A DNA stretch of 64,000 bases from Elephas maximus indicus. Its lineage: Eukaryota; Chordata; Mammalia; Proboscidea; Elephantidae. Below the pieces are notes generated by a model. That model did not search any database and was not told the DNA's origin. It saw only the letters and a program-made list of their open reading frames with translations. The stretch covers positions 29,874,768-29,938,767 of the forward strand of contig NC_064831.1 of the NCBI RefSeq assembly GCF_024166365.1, given 5' to 3'. Positions 24,402 to 34,729 of this stretch are shown here, piece after piece (position 1 is the first letter of the stretch; each line of letters opens with the position of its first letter). Both the position numbers and the translations under genes were made by a program.

Positions 24402-24491
24402 CTATTTCCAGTCCATACCCACTACACTCTGGTCACAAGAATCTTGCTATTTCCAGTCCATACCCACTACACTCTGGTCACAAGAATCTTG
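24402..24491. repeat. Perfect 45-bp tandem duplication
   Basis: The unit starting CTATTTCCAGTCCATACCCA occurs at 24402-24446 and again, without a single difference, at 24447-24491. Confidence 0.98.
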
Positions 24492-24585
24492 CGAAGATTA
24501 AATGAGATAATGTATGTTAAGCATCTAGTGTAGGTGCTCAGTGAATATGTTATCTTGTGTTAACATTGTGGGCATGCCAGACCTT
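24492..24585 (+). repeat. MIR 3' fragment
   Basis: 'AGATTAAATGAGATAATGTA' followed by a GTGTAGGTGCTCAGTGAATA motif is the 3' part of MIR. Confidence 0.7.
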
Positions 24586-24599
24586 TCATTAAAGTGGTA

Positions 24600-26185
24600 A
24601 ATTTGGTACTGAAATTAAATTACTTGAGTTACCCATTCATTATCATTCATTATCATATCATTTACCACTCAGACATGCCAGATTTGGGAGTGATTGATGA
24701 AAATGTACATGTAACAGCTTTTTGCTGCCCAATCTAGCCATCCGTCTTAGGCTTTGCCCTAATGAAGACACTAAAGACAAGTGTTTCACCAAGCTACCCC
24801 CATCATCATTCCTGGAATCCAAGCATTATCTCTGCCTGGGAGGAGCTGCCTAGAAGGGATAGTTCCTGGACAGGGCAGAGACCTAGGGATTACTTGACAA
24901 TATATTCTCAAGATGCAAACTGCCCCCTTTGCCTAAGGGGGAATCTTCTTAATCAAACTTTATTCTATCTCATCTCAGGAAGACTGATTAGGTGAATTGG
25001 ATAAGGATTCTCTGCTTTCTCAAACTGTTGTGTTGAGTAATTGTCTTTTTTTATAACGGAAACATCAAGCAGTTTGGGGGGAACAGCAGTATTCGAAGTT
25101 AAAAATACTCATTTTTTTCTATGCTTTTATCAAAGCTCATATAACTTCACAATAAAAAGAGTACATTTTATTGTATGTAATTAAAAAATTTTTTAAGCAT
25201 AAAAAAAATTTAAGGGAAGCTAGAATGTGGTTTATATAGGATGTCTTGCGTATGGTTGTGCTTTAAGTGTGATTAAATGAATGGAAAAGAAATACCTTCC
25301 CAGACTCCCTTGCAACTTGGCATGGCCATTTGGCCAGGTTCTGGTCAGTGAGATATAAGCAGACTTCTACGGGCTTAGCATCAAGGAAAGCTATTGTTTT
25401 CCTGATGAAAGGAATAGACTCAGCACATCCCTTTTCCTCTGTGTCCTTCTTCTGGCAAGTGATGCCTAGGGGTTCGGCAGCCATCAGGTGAACTGAGGAA
25501 GAAAGCTACATGCTGAGGATGGTGGATCAGATAGGTAGAAAAAGTCTGGATCTGTGGTGGAATTATTGAATTGCTGGACTGTCTATCTTCTGGCATCTTG
25601 TTTTATAAGCAAAATTAGCCCCTTACTGTAGTCAGATTTTCTCTTATTTGCAACCAAAAGCAATCCGAAATGAGAAAATGTAAGACAAGCAACAAAAACA
25701 AAAATGAAACAAAACAGTAATCATTAGCAATAACCAGTCTCTGAGATATTAACAGAATGCTCATATAACAAGGGAAAAAAATAACAAACTAGTACTTGAC
25801 TTAATTTCCAAATGTAGATCAAAGCAACTAGCATGCATCATTGTATATCAAATTAAGCAACAAAAGCAAGCAAAAAGCATATCAAATTAGCAAAGTATTA
25901 AAAGTAACAAAACCAAATAATGACTAGATGGCCGCAGAGAAACAGGGCTTATCACTTAGTAAATTAGTTTTTTCTCCAAAGGACACTCTATCACCAGAAC
26001 CGCCACCTTAAGCCTGTTGGTATGCCACATCTGACAGACAGTGCTGGATATAAAGTAGAGCTCTGGGTACCATCTATGATATTTCCCCCTCCTCCTCAGT
26101 CTGCCTTGTAGCCTCTTCCTCCTATGCCCAACCTCTAAGAGTACCCAGGGCTTGGTCCCAGACACTGTTTATACTTTATCTCTCT
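24600..26185. other. Upstream DNA without recognised element
   Basis: It is AT-rich. The 25260-25500 part is GC-richer but carries no recognisable exon. Confidence 0.4.
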
Positions 26186-26189
26186 AGAT

Positions 26190-26970
26190 GAACTCATCCA
26201 AAATATATCTTTAAATACTGTCTATAAACCCATGAGTTCCACCTTATATTTTTATCCCTGACCTGAAGTTCCATATTCATACATCCGACTGCCTACTTAC
26301 CATCTCCATTGTCTAATAATCATCTCATCCCCAAACATGCCCAAAATGCTTGATTCCACCTATTTAATCTGTTATTGCCCAAGCCTTTCCAACGTCAAGT
26401 CCGTGGCACCACCATCTACCCAGTTGCTCAAGCCAAAAGCCAAGGAGTCATATTTGAGTCCTCTTTCCTTCACACCACTTAAGTCTGCCAATAAGTCCTG
26501 TGACACCTCCACAATATTTCCCGTACCTCTTCTTTCTTTCTCTGCCACTACCCTGGTCTAAGCGCCTCATCCCTCCTGTAGACTCCCTCTATTGTCTCCT
26601 GTTGCCTCTCTGCTGCTTCTCTTGCCCCTGTACAGACAAGTTGTACAACAGCCAAAATGATCTTTTTAAAATAGAATTTAGGTTACATATAAACCCCTCC
26701 AGCCTACACAACTAGAATAAATCCAAACTCCTTTCTTTGTCCTGCAAGGAACTGTGAAACCTGGCCTCTACCTACTTTTCTGACCTCATTTTCTAGCAGT
26801 GTTCCCCTTGATAACTATTCTTCAGCCAAATGGCCTTTGTGTTCCTCAAGCCCACCAGGCTGGACCCCATCTTGGGGCCTTTGCACTTCTTTTTTCTACC
26901 TAGAAAGCTCTCCTTTCTGACTGTCAGCCTCCATCTCCTCCCCATCGTTTTATGTGGGGCTGCCATATAT
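26190..26970 (+). repeat. L2 LINE 3' region
   Basis: Typical L2 text includes 'TCTTGGGGCCTTTGCACTTC', 'CAAACTCCTTTCTTTGTCCT' and 'CTAGAAAGCTCTCCTTTCTG'. Confidence 0.8.
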
Positions 26971-27214
26971 GATTGTGCGTGGAGCGCCCAAGAAGTAGGG
27001 GCTGAAATCCAGCTCTTTTGACTTGCCAAGAGCCTGCCTGGATAGAAGCTGCTTGGAGCAAGAGAAATCTTCTCCTAATTCTACATAGGGCACTGACAAG
27101 TGGCCAAGCCATGTGCCCGGGATGCTGTGTCTGCCCGGGGGGAAGGGGCGTTCCTTTTTTTAGTTAAAATATTATTATGTCTAAGGAGAAGGGAGAAGTA
27201 AAAGTCACTGAAAA

Positions 27215-27302
27215 CTGGCAATTTACGACCATATGGAGCATGGTTCTACTCTGACACATATGAGGTCCCCATGAGTCAGTATCCACTCAACAGCAACTGG
27301 TA
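27215..27302 (+). repeat. AfroSINE 3' fragment
   Basis: From AACTGGCAATTTACGACC to CACTCAACAGCAACTGG. Only the body and end are present. Confidence 0.7.
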
Positions 27303-27434
27303 TTTTTTCACCTTGAGCGTAATGAGGAGTCAGATGTCATGTTTTCTGCATGTTGAGAGTGTATTTTTCAATAATCCAGCAGGCCTTCCTTTCAAATCCT
27401 TTAGGGCACACTTTTGTTCTCTTCTTCCGCGAAC

Positions 27435-27500
27435 ATGCACACACAAGCACGCGCGCACACACACATGCAGTGCACACACATGCACGTACGCGCACGCACT
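27435..27500. repeat. Interrupted CA/CG-rich simple repeat
   Basis: Alternating purine-pyrimidine DNA (ACACACAAGCACGCGCGCAC and onward) is capable in principle of Z-DNA. It produces spurious Cys- or His-rich open frames on both strands. Confidence 0.85.
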
Positions 27501-27534
27501 GAATGCTGTCTGTTGCCGCCACAGAACGCTGTGG

Positions 27535-27645
27535 TTGCTAACATACAAGTGCATGCTCTGGAGCTAGACAGCTTAGGTTTGAATCCTGGCTCCACCATTA
27601 GCTCTGTGACCTGGAGAAGTTACTTATCCTCTGCCATATGAGTGC
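27535..27645 (+). repeat. MIR SINE head
   Basis: 'GCTCTGGAGCTAGACAGCTT' followed by GGTTTGAATCCTGGCTCC is the MIR tRNA-related region. Confidence 0.8.
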
Positions 27646-28004
27646 TTGCTGCTGTCACCGTTAGTCCTTGAAGAGGGAGGGAGATTATAGGATTGACAGA
27701 TCTCACACTGTGTGTTGCATTTTCAAATGGAGGTCAGTTTATTTTGTAACTGGAGGAAAAGTAAGGTCCTTTCTGAAACATTCGCTTGAGAGCCTGGAAT
27801 TTAGACATGCATCCGAATGGGAGAAGCGAACAGGGGCATCTGCACAACATGGCTGAGCATTAGTTTCACGTTGGCCTGGCACGCCAGTGGACGCGGCAGA
27901 GGCACTTCACGGGTCATCCTCGAGCTGCTCTCCTGCAGTGCCCATCCAAGGGGCTTACCTTCTTCGAGGTCTCACTTTGCTTTCCTTAGTATGTGAAACA
28001 ACGA

Positions 28005-28175
28005 CAACGTTATATAGCACTTAACTATGTGCCAGGCACCGCTCTACATGCTTTATAGGTAAGTACTAACTCATTTAGTTGCCACAACCTATGAGGTAGA
28101 TACTATTATTCCCATTTTACTACAGCACAGAGAGATTAAGTAACCGGCCCACGACCTCACAGATAGGGCATTAGA
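28005..28175 (-). repeat. MIR SINE
   Basis: In reverse complement orientation 'AACTATGTGCCAGGCACCGC' and 'CTATGAGGTAGATACTATTA' are typical. Confidence 0.85.
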
Positions 28176-28199
28176 ATCTACCAACTGCAAACTGCCAGG

Positions 28200-28762
28200 T
28201 GGCTCTGGACTGGCAGTGCAGGCTGGCCCCTAAGGGAAGAACAGATCCCCCTTTATCACTCCTTCTCCCTAACATCTGGCTCCCTGCAGCTGACCTGACA
28301 GCTTTTTATTTGAACTTGAAGTGCCAAACTTAACATGACTGTAATCTGAAAGCACGCAGATTCAGGAAGCTGTGAAGCTGCTTTACTCAGTGGATTTGGA
28401 AGTAATAAGAAATGATAAAGTTTAGGTTTCCTGCTTTCAAGCTATCAGGTCAGGCCAGAAAATCATACATTAGCCCTGAAAGGGACTTTCCAGGTCATAT
28501 CATCTTATGGCTTCGTTTTATAGGCAAGAAAAAAGAGCCAGGAAGGTGAAGTGCCTTATTCAAGGTCACGAAGCATATTTTCCAAAATTTCAGCTAGATT
28601 GTTCAGACAGGTAAGTCACATAAGTGTTGCTGAAATACTACTATTAGGATTCCATCTGGCTATGGAAATTAACATATGGTATTAATTTGGAAAACTATAA
28701 CAATATGAGTTCATGTGACTTCATATAGCTTATCTAGGTGAACTTAGCTGGTAGGTACTGAG
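28200..28762. other. Upstream DNA without recognised element
   Basis: The segment 28430-28610 resembles a very diverged MIR or L2 (phrase 'TTATAGGCAAGAAAAAAGAG'), but this is too weak to annotate as such. Confidence 0.35.
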
Positions 28763-29545
28763 CATCAGGGTTGGAGGGAGACTCATTAACAATCCGTTAT
28801 ATGCAGATGGCACAACCTTGCTTGCTGAAAGTGAAGAGGACATGAGGCACTTACTGATGAAGATCAAAGGCCACAGCCTTCAATATGGATCACACGGCAA
28901 CATAAAGAAAACAAAAATCCTCACAACTGGACCAATAAGCAACATCACGATAAACGGAGAAAACACTGAAGTTGTCAAGGATTTCGATTTATTGGATCCA
29001 CAATCAGCACCCACGCAAGCAGCAGTCAAGAAATGAAATGACATACTGCATTGGACAAATCTGCTGCAAAAGACCTCTTTAAAGTGTTAAAAAGGAACGA
29101 TGTAACTCTAGGGACTAAGGTGCACCTAGCCCAAGCCATGGTATTTTCGATCGCCTCATATGCATGCAAAAGCTGGGCAATGAATATGGAAGACCAAAGA
29201 AGAATTGATGCCTTTGAATTCTGGACTGCCAGAAGAACGAACAAACCTGTCCTGGAGGAAGTACAGCCAGAATGCTCCATCAAAGTGAGGATGGCGAGAT
29301 TTCATCTCACGTACTTTGGGCATATTATCAGGAGGGACCATTCCCTGGAGAAGATCATCCTGCTTGGTAAAATACAGGGTCAGCAAAAGAGAGGAAGACC
29401 CTCAACGATGCATCGACACAGTGGCTGCAACAATAGGCTGAAACATAGCAATGATTTCAAGGATGGCATGAGACCGGGCAGTATTTCGCTCTGTTGTACA
29501 TACGGTCGCTGTGAGTCAGAACCAACTCAACAGCACCTAACAACA
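28763..29545 (+). mobile_element. RTE LINE, 5'-truncated and degenerate copy
   Basis: It aligns along its length with 36926-37735 of the long RTE copy in this window. The reverse transcriptase active-site box reads Tyr-Ala-Asp-Gly (about 28800), where the longer copy has Tyr-Ala-Asp-Asp. About 30 bp equivalent to 37385-37415 is missing, so the frame differs downstream. It ends in CAGCACCTAACAACAGG. The 1 kb of open frame here (29051-29764 region) is the C-terminal RTE segment plus read-through, not a host gene. Confidence 0.9.
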
Positions 29546-30385
29546 GGAAAGAAACTGCACAGTATGATCAGAGGATGCATCCACCAGCATAGAAATGAGA
29601 TTGATGTAACTCACAACCTTCACTGTCCCCTGGCTGACCATGACCATGGCACAGGAGAACAGGACCTACCATATCAGCTCAGGAAGAGTAGCCATGCCCG
29701 AGGCAAACAGGAGGCCGAGAAACAACCTGAGGCAAGTCAACTGCCAACAATAGCATGGAGGTGACAGCAGGAAGCATCTCAAACTGAGCTATCAGATGTG
29801 TGAGGACTCCTGGCCAGCGGGAGGCAAAGGGGCAGAATCACAAACAGCGGGTGTGTGAACCTCATGCGGTGAGTGGCTGCTGCCGCTGCAGCCAGTGAAC
29901 GTAAGGAAAGTCTCCGCCAGCACACAGCAGCCCTCCTGAGACATCTGAGTGCCCAGAAAGCAGTGAGAGGGGCGAGATGTAGGAGAAAGAACACTGGTCT
30001 AGGGCTCAGGAGACATAGATTCCAGTCCTAACGGGCTACTGTGTCCTTGTCCCTGGCCCTCCCTAGGGCCCAGTTTCCCCTGCGAGCATATTAAACTGGA
30101 AGCTGTATGGTAGATGATTCAGCAAGTAAAAGCTTGCAGGTTGGTAAATTGGTGAAGAGGCTATGACAGTCCTCTGTGTGTAAGGAGATAAGCATTTAGA
30201 CTTGAGCAGAGGCAGCAATTTTATAAAACGACAATAGGGGTTTTTCCCCAAAATGAGTAAACAAAGTCTTCTGAGTCAGTCCAATAATTTTAAAGGAATG
30301 ACCTCCCCCTGAAGAAATCGTTTGTGCTGTATGATCTCAGTCCAGTAATTTTATGTTGATAAGTCAACCTCACTAGAAAAAATAT
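29546..30385. other. Upstream DNA with MIR fragment
   Basis: A MIR-like piece lies at about 29990-30080 ('GGAGACATAGATTCCAGTCC'). The rest shows nothing recognisable. Confidence 0.45.
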
Positions 30386-30388
30386 AAC

Positions 30389-30596
30389 CACACCAGTTGC
30401 CTTCAAGTCAGTTCTGACTCACAGCGCCTTCATGTGTGTCAGAGTAGAACTGTGCTCCATAGAGTTTTCAATGGCTGATTTTTCAGAAGTAGATTGCCAG
30501 GCCTTTCTTCCAATGTACCTGTGGGTAGACTGGAACCTTCAACCTTTCAGTTAGTAACAAAGAATGTTAATTATTTGTACCACCCAGGGACCCCTC
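30389..30596 (-). repeat. AfroSINE, long variant
   Basis: From CCACACCAGTTGCCTTCAAG to CCACCCAGGGACCCC, with the internal 'TTTTCAGAAGTAGATTGCCA' segment. Confidence 0.9.
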
Positions 30597-30789
30597 AGCC
30601 TCACCAGAAATGTAGAAATGCAAATGAAGACAACTCTGCACTATCACTTGATAGTGATTAAATTAACCAAAAAAAGGTAAGTCAGAAAATCCAGTTTGGG
30701 GAAAGATTGAGAGTAAGAAAGCCTGTCTTACAGTGCCAAGGACAGAACAAGTTGGTACTTTTTCTTGAAGGCAACCTGAATACAGAATA

Positions 30790-30953
30790 CCAAAACCAAA
30801 CCCACTGCCGTCTAGTCGATTCCGACTCGTAGCGACCCCATAGAACAGAGTAGAACTGCCCCATAGAGTTTCCAAGGAGCGCCTGGCGGATTCGAACTGC
30901 AGACCTCTTGGTTAGCAGCTGTAGCACTTCACCACTACGCCACCAGGGTTTCC
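30790..30953 (-). repeat. AfroSINE, short form, with target-site duplication
   Basis: It is flanked by GAATACAGAATA (30778-30789) and GAACACAGAATA (30954-30965), with one mismatch. It is little diverged from other young copies here. Confidence 0.95.
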
Positions 30954-31147
30954 GAACACAGAATAAGAGTCATAAAAATGACCTACCCTTTTGCACGGTG
31001 ATATTTTTGGAAATTTACTTTGAGAAAATAATTTTAAATGAAAGCTACTTTGCAAGACTTTTATGACAATGTTATTTATAATAGCTCCAAACTGAAAACA
31101 CCCTAAATAAACCCACTAACTGGGAAATGGCAAAGATGATTACGATT

Positions 31148-31352
31148 CCTTTAACCCATTGCCATCAAATGGATCCTGACTCGCAGCAGGTCCGTGTGTC
31201 ACAGAGTAGGACTGCTCCGTGTGGTCTTCTCGGTTGTCATTTTTATGGATGCAGACCACCAGGCCTTTCTTCCGTGGTGCTTTTGGGTGGGTTTGCACTG
31301 CCAACCTTTAGTTTAGTAGTAGAGCACACACCATTTGTGCCACCCAGAGACC
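31148..31352 (-). repeat. AfroSINE, long variant
   Basis: From CCCATTGCCATCAAATGGAT to GCCACCCAGAGACCT. Its right end touches the hairpin region that follows. Confidence 0.85.
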
Positions 31353-31400
31353 TGACTATTATTTTATTGAGTAGTTTTGCCATTTTATTTTTGTCATTTT

Positions 31401-31485
31401 ATTGAGTAGATAGATTTTCACTGACTCTATCAGTTACTAACCTATCAAGTACTATGATAGAGTCAGTGAAAAACTATCTACTCAA
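31401..31485. repeat. Long imperfect inverted repeat (hairpin)
   Basis: The left arm starts ATTGAGTAGATAG and continues through TTTTCACTGACTCTATCA (31401-31438). The right arm, about 31447-31485, is its reverse complement with only a few differences. The arms are about 38 bp and are separated by about 8-10 bp. A further short copy of TTTTATTGAGTAG lies at about 31362-31375. Confidence 0.92.
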
Positions 31486-31805
31486 TCATATGACACGTAT
31501 ATAAAAATGGTTTTTAAATATTGTAAAGAGATAAGAGTAGAAGGGACTGTTACATGCTCATGGTACTGGAGAAGATGGGACTTCTGGACAGTGCAACTGG
31601 GAAAGGGTGGAGGAGAGGATTTCAGTTTGGCAGAACGTGGGTTTGTGCACAAGAGGAAGGGCCGCGAGTGCCAGGATCAACACGGATAAGACGTGTGGTT
31701 TAAACACAAGCCCAAACCCAAAAAACGTGGAAGCCTATAGTAAAGAGCAAAGAGTTTGTGCTTTTTTCTATCAAATTATTTTAAATATTCAACGTTGTTG
31801 TCATT

Positions 31806-32004
31806 GTTATTTGCCATCAAGTTGATTCTGACTGTGGCTACTCCATGTGTGCAGAGTAGAACTGCTCCGTAGGGTTTTCAAGGCTGTGACATTATGGAAG
31901 CAGATCATCAGGCCTGTCTTCCCAGGCGCCTCTGGGTAGGTTCCAACTGTCAGCCTTTCAGCTAGTAGTCAAGCGCTTAACCATCTGTGCCACCCGGGGA
32001 CTCT
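31806..32004 (-). repeat. AfroSINE, long variant
   Basis: From TTTGCCATCAAGTTGATTCT to TGCCACCCGGGGACT. Confidence 0.88.
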
Positions 32005-34670
32005 TAAAAATTGAATAGAAAGGGGGAAAAACTTTCACATAGTTTAATAGGATACTAAGTGGAAGACTGCAGAATGGGTCACCAAAGAGAAGGGGGTAGA
32101 GGTGGTAAGCTAGATGGGGAAGGGGATCAATGATGGATTTCTCTCTGCTCTTCAAATGAACCAAGTTACAGGGAACTAAAGGCATCTTTGCAGCAGGAAG
32201 CTGGCACACAGGTCAATGTCTCAAAGGCATCAGGGTTCTGAACAGGAAATGGCAAAGCCAGTCTTATTCACTGTCAGAGGGAGTTGATGTAATGAAGACA
32301 GGACTCTGGGAAAATGTTGCTAAATACTGAGACCAAATACTTCAGATTACCTCTGAAACAGAAGCCCTGAGTGAAACAGTAAGAGGTCAAGAAAATCAGA
32401 TGAGATAATGTGTGAAGTACTTTGCCAACTGAGAGATGCTTGATAAATGCTTGCCCTAAAGACTATGTTTCACTGTAAAAGAAGACTGCAAAAAATAACT
32501 ACTGTGTTCTTTAACTATAATTCTAAATCGATAGACCAATGATTTTACAAATTCTAACGGTTCTAATTTTTTAGTAAGTCATGACAAAATTGCTTAGCAA
32601 ATGCAATCTTTTTTCTTATCTGAGACTAGGATTGTATCTTTCCCATTCAACCAGATTGACTCTTTTCATTAGATTATTGGAGATCTATAAGCCATAATTA
32701 AATTGATCATATTGTGAATTACTGAAATAATCTAAAACCCCCAATCAGCCATGATTGGCTCAATGATTTCTATAATCTGCGTAGCCTACGTTAGATGCAC
32801 GCTCCTTTATCTATTCATTTACTCAGGATAATCACAGGAAAAGTGCTGTGTGTATCTGTGGACATAGGTTAAAAGTGGTAACGGACTGAACATTGGACAA
32901 TCCCATCAGTAAGCGACGGAACACTGTAGACTTTCAGGAAAAAAGAAAATAGGAAAGTACGGCCACATTATACAAGCCATTCTTTCTGCTGATCTCAAAG
33001 TACAAGTAACTTACATCTTTTCAAGAAGGCTATTATGTCTTTCTTGCCTAAGTTTAGCATTTGGCTTCATGAAGCCTTCTGAACTATGCTGGCTACACGC
33101 TTGCACTTACACGTAGTTACATGTTTTCTTAATGTTTGGCCCACCAGAGCCAAGAGTCAGCTTTTACCTTGTGCCTCAGGGATATCGGGTTTCAAGTCAC
33201 GTTGTTTGAATCTTGTATATCCCCTCGTGCCTTATTAAAATGCACACTTTCCATTGGGTTTTCTTGCCACCACGGAGTCTAGGGTTGTTTTCTTTCTCTT
33301 ATATTGTTAAACATCACCAGATGTATGAAGATATATGGCAACGCTTCTAGCTGGGAAAGTTAGTCAGTTTGACCACAGACACCAGTTTATCTGAGTGATG
33401 AAAGCACCTTTTCATTTTTAATGGCCTCAATTTAGCGTTTATCCCTGGGGCTGGGTTTTGTGTTGTCTTTATAAACACACACACACATATACTCACAAAG
33501 AGCCTCGTTCTTTTTAGGCACTTCTCCAGCTGTGAATTTAGCAAGGCTTCCTGCTAATGGGCAGACAGACAGAATTACAGCTCCAAACATTCCCCTGCCA
33601 CTGATCCAGAACACGTGTTATCATATCGCACATTGTAAATTGATTCCAAATCCCTGCCAACAGGGCGCAGTCTGCATTCCAAATAGCCAGGGCCCTGGGA
33701 CAGCAAACTGTAACCTAGAAATGTGCCATGCTTCCCACTTTAATTCAGGGCAAGCATAAACAAGTTTGCTAAACATTTTTGATTCTAAGAATATGGTTTT
33801 TTGAAAACATAGAATAACCTACAAAATCTCTATACCTTGGTGACAATAGACTTTATCTTGAAAATCCCCAGACACCCAATTGTTAATGTCACTTCCATTC
33901 TCTTGGTGGACATTGGCTATCAGGAAATGGGGCCAGACGGAGGGGAGCTCACATTTAAGATAATAAAGTGACTCTCACTCAACTGATGAGAGACGTAAAC
34001 AGTCTGACTACCTTAGTCGCAAGGGAGGAAAAGTCTAGGATTTCAAATGCTATATAAATGCTTGCAAAATAGAATAGAATAGAATAAGAAATGTGCTATT
34101 TAGTTCTGTGCTATTTCATATTGACAACTTGAGTTTCCTGTCAATTCTTTCCTTGCCCTGAAATTAGTAGGTAGATTAGCAAAGACACATGGCTACAATT
34201 TACTCTTGTGACTATTGAGGACTAAAGAGTGGGAGCATGGAGAAGAGAAAGCGTCACTACAAACTGGCACTGGCAACATCGGGGGTAACCAGGAAGGTTA
34301 CTTGAATCTCCTCAGAAGTCCCTAGCCCACAGTGTCTGAGGAACTGAATTTGGTTACCATAGTGATACCATTCCATTCCAATAACTTCACCTGACAGTCT
34401 CCATTGTTTGTTCATGTGGTGAACATTATTCCATCCCTTTTGATCTAACTCTCCTTCATTAGGTCCTAAGAAATGGCCACACACACACACACACACATAT
34501 AAGAACAGGGAGTTCGTTAATGCTTTCTGATAAATGGGCTAATGCCAGAGAGTGAATTGCCAGAGCAAACACTCAAACTTTATAGAAAAGGGTTCTGTAT
34601 ATTTTCAAATTAAATCTCATCACTTAATGCAAGAGTACTAATGTAGTGGTGGTTTGGCCTACTTTTCCCC
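32005..34670. other. Upstream DNA, mostly without recognised element
   Basis: A small MIR-like piece occurs at about 32395-32455. The AT-rich segment 32630-32800 is rich in TAAT/ATTA-type motifs and may be a conserved noncoding element. This is a guess without an alignment. A short GAATA array lies at about 34070-34087 and a CA repeat at 34479-34497. Confidence 0.4.
34479..34497. repeat. (AC)n microsatellite, short
   Basis: Nine to ten uninterrupted AC units. Confidence 0.95.
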
Positions 34671-34680
34671 ACATTTATTA

Positions 34681-34729
34681 GATAGTCAATGGTAGAATTC
34701 TCACTTTCCATGCTGCAAACCCAGGTTTG
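34681..34729 (+). repeat. tRNA-Gly-derived SINE, left part (split by RTE)
   Basis: The text TCAATGGTAGAATTCTCACT corresponds to the D-arm/A-box region of tRNA-Gly. It breaks off at 34729 where the RTE starts and resumes at 37747, with the last 36 bp duplicated. Confidence 0.85.
34694..34729. repeat. Target-site duplication of the RTE insertion, left copy
   Basis: 36 bp starting AGAATTCTCACTTTCC. It is identical to 37747-37782 except at two positions. Confidence 0.88.

Noticed and set aside
27330..27641. Cys- and His-rich open frames on both strands
   Set aside because: They are produced by the CA/CG simple repeat at 27435-27500.
29051..29764. A 237-codon open frame as a candidate gene
   Set aside because: Its first two thirds are the C-terminal part of a truncated RTE element and the rest is read-through.
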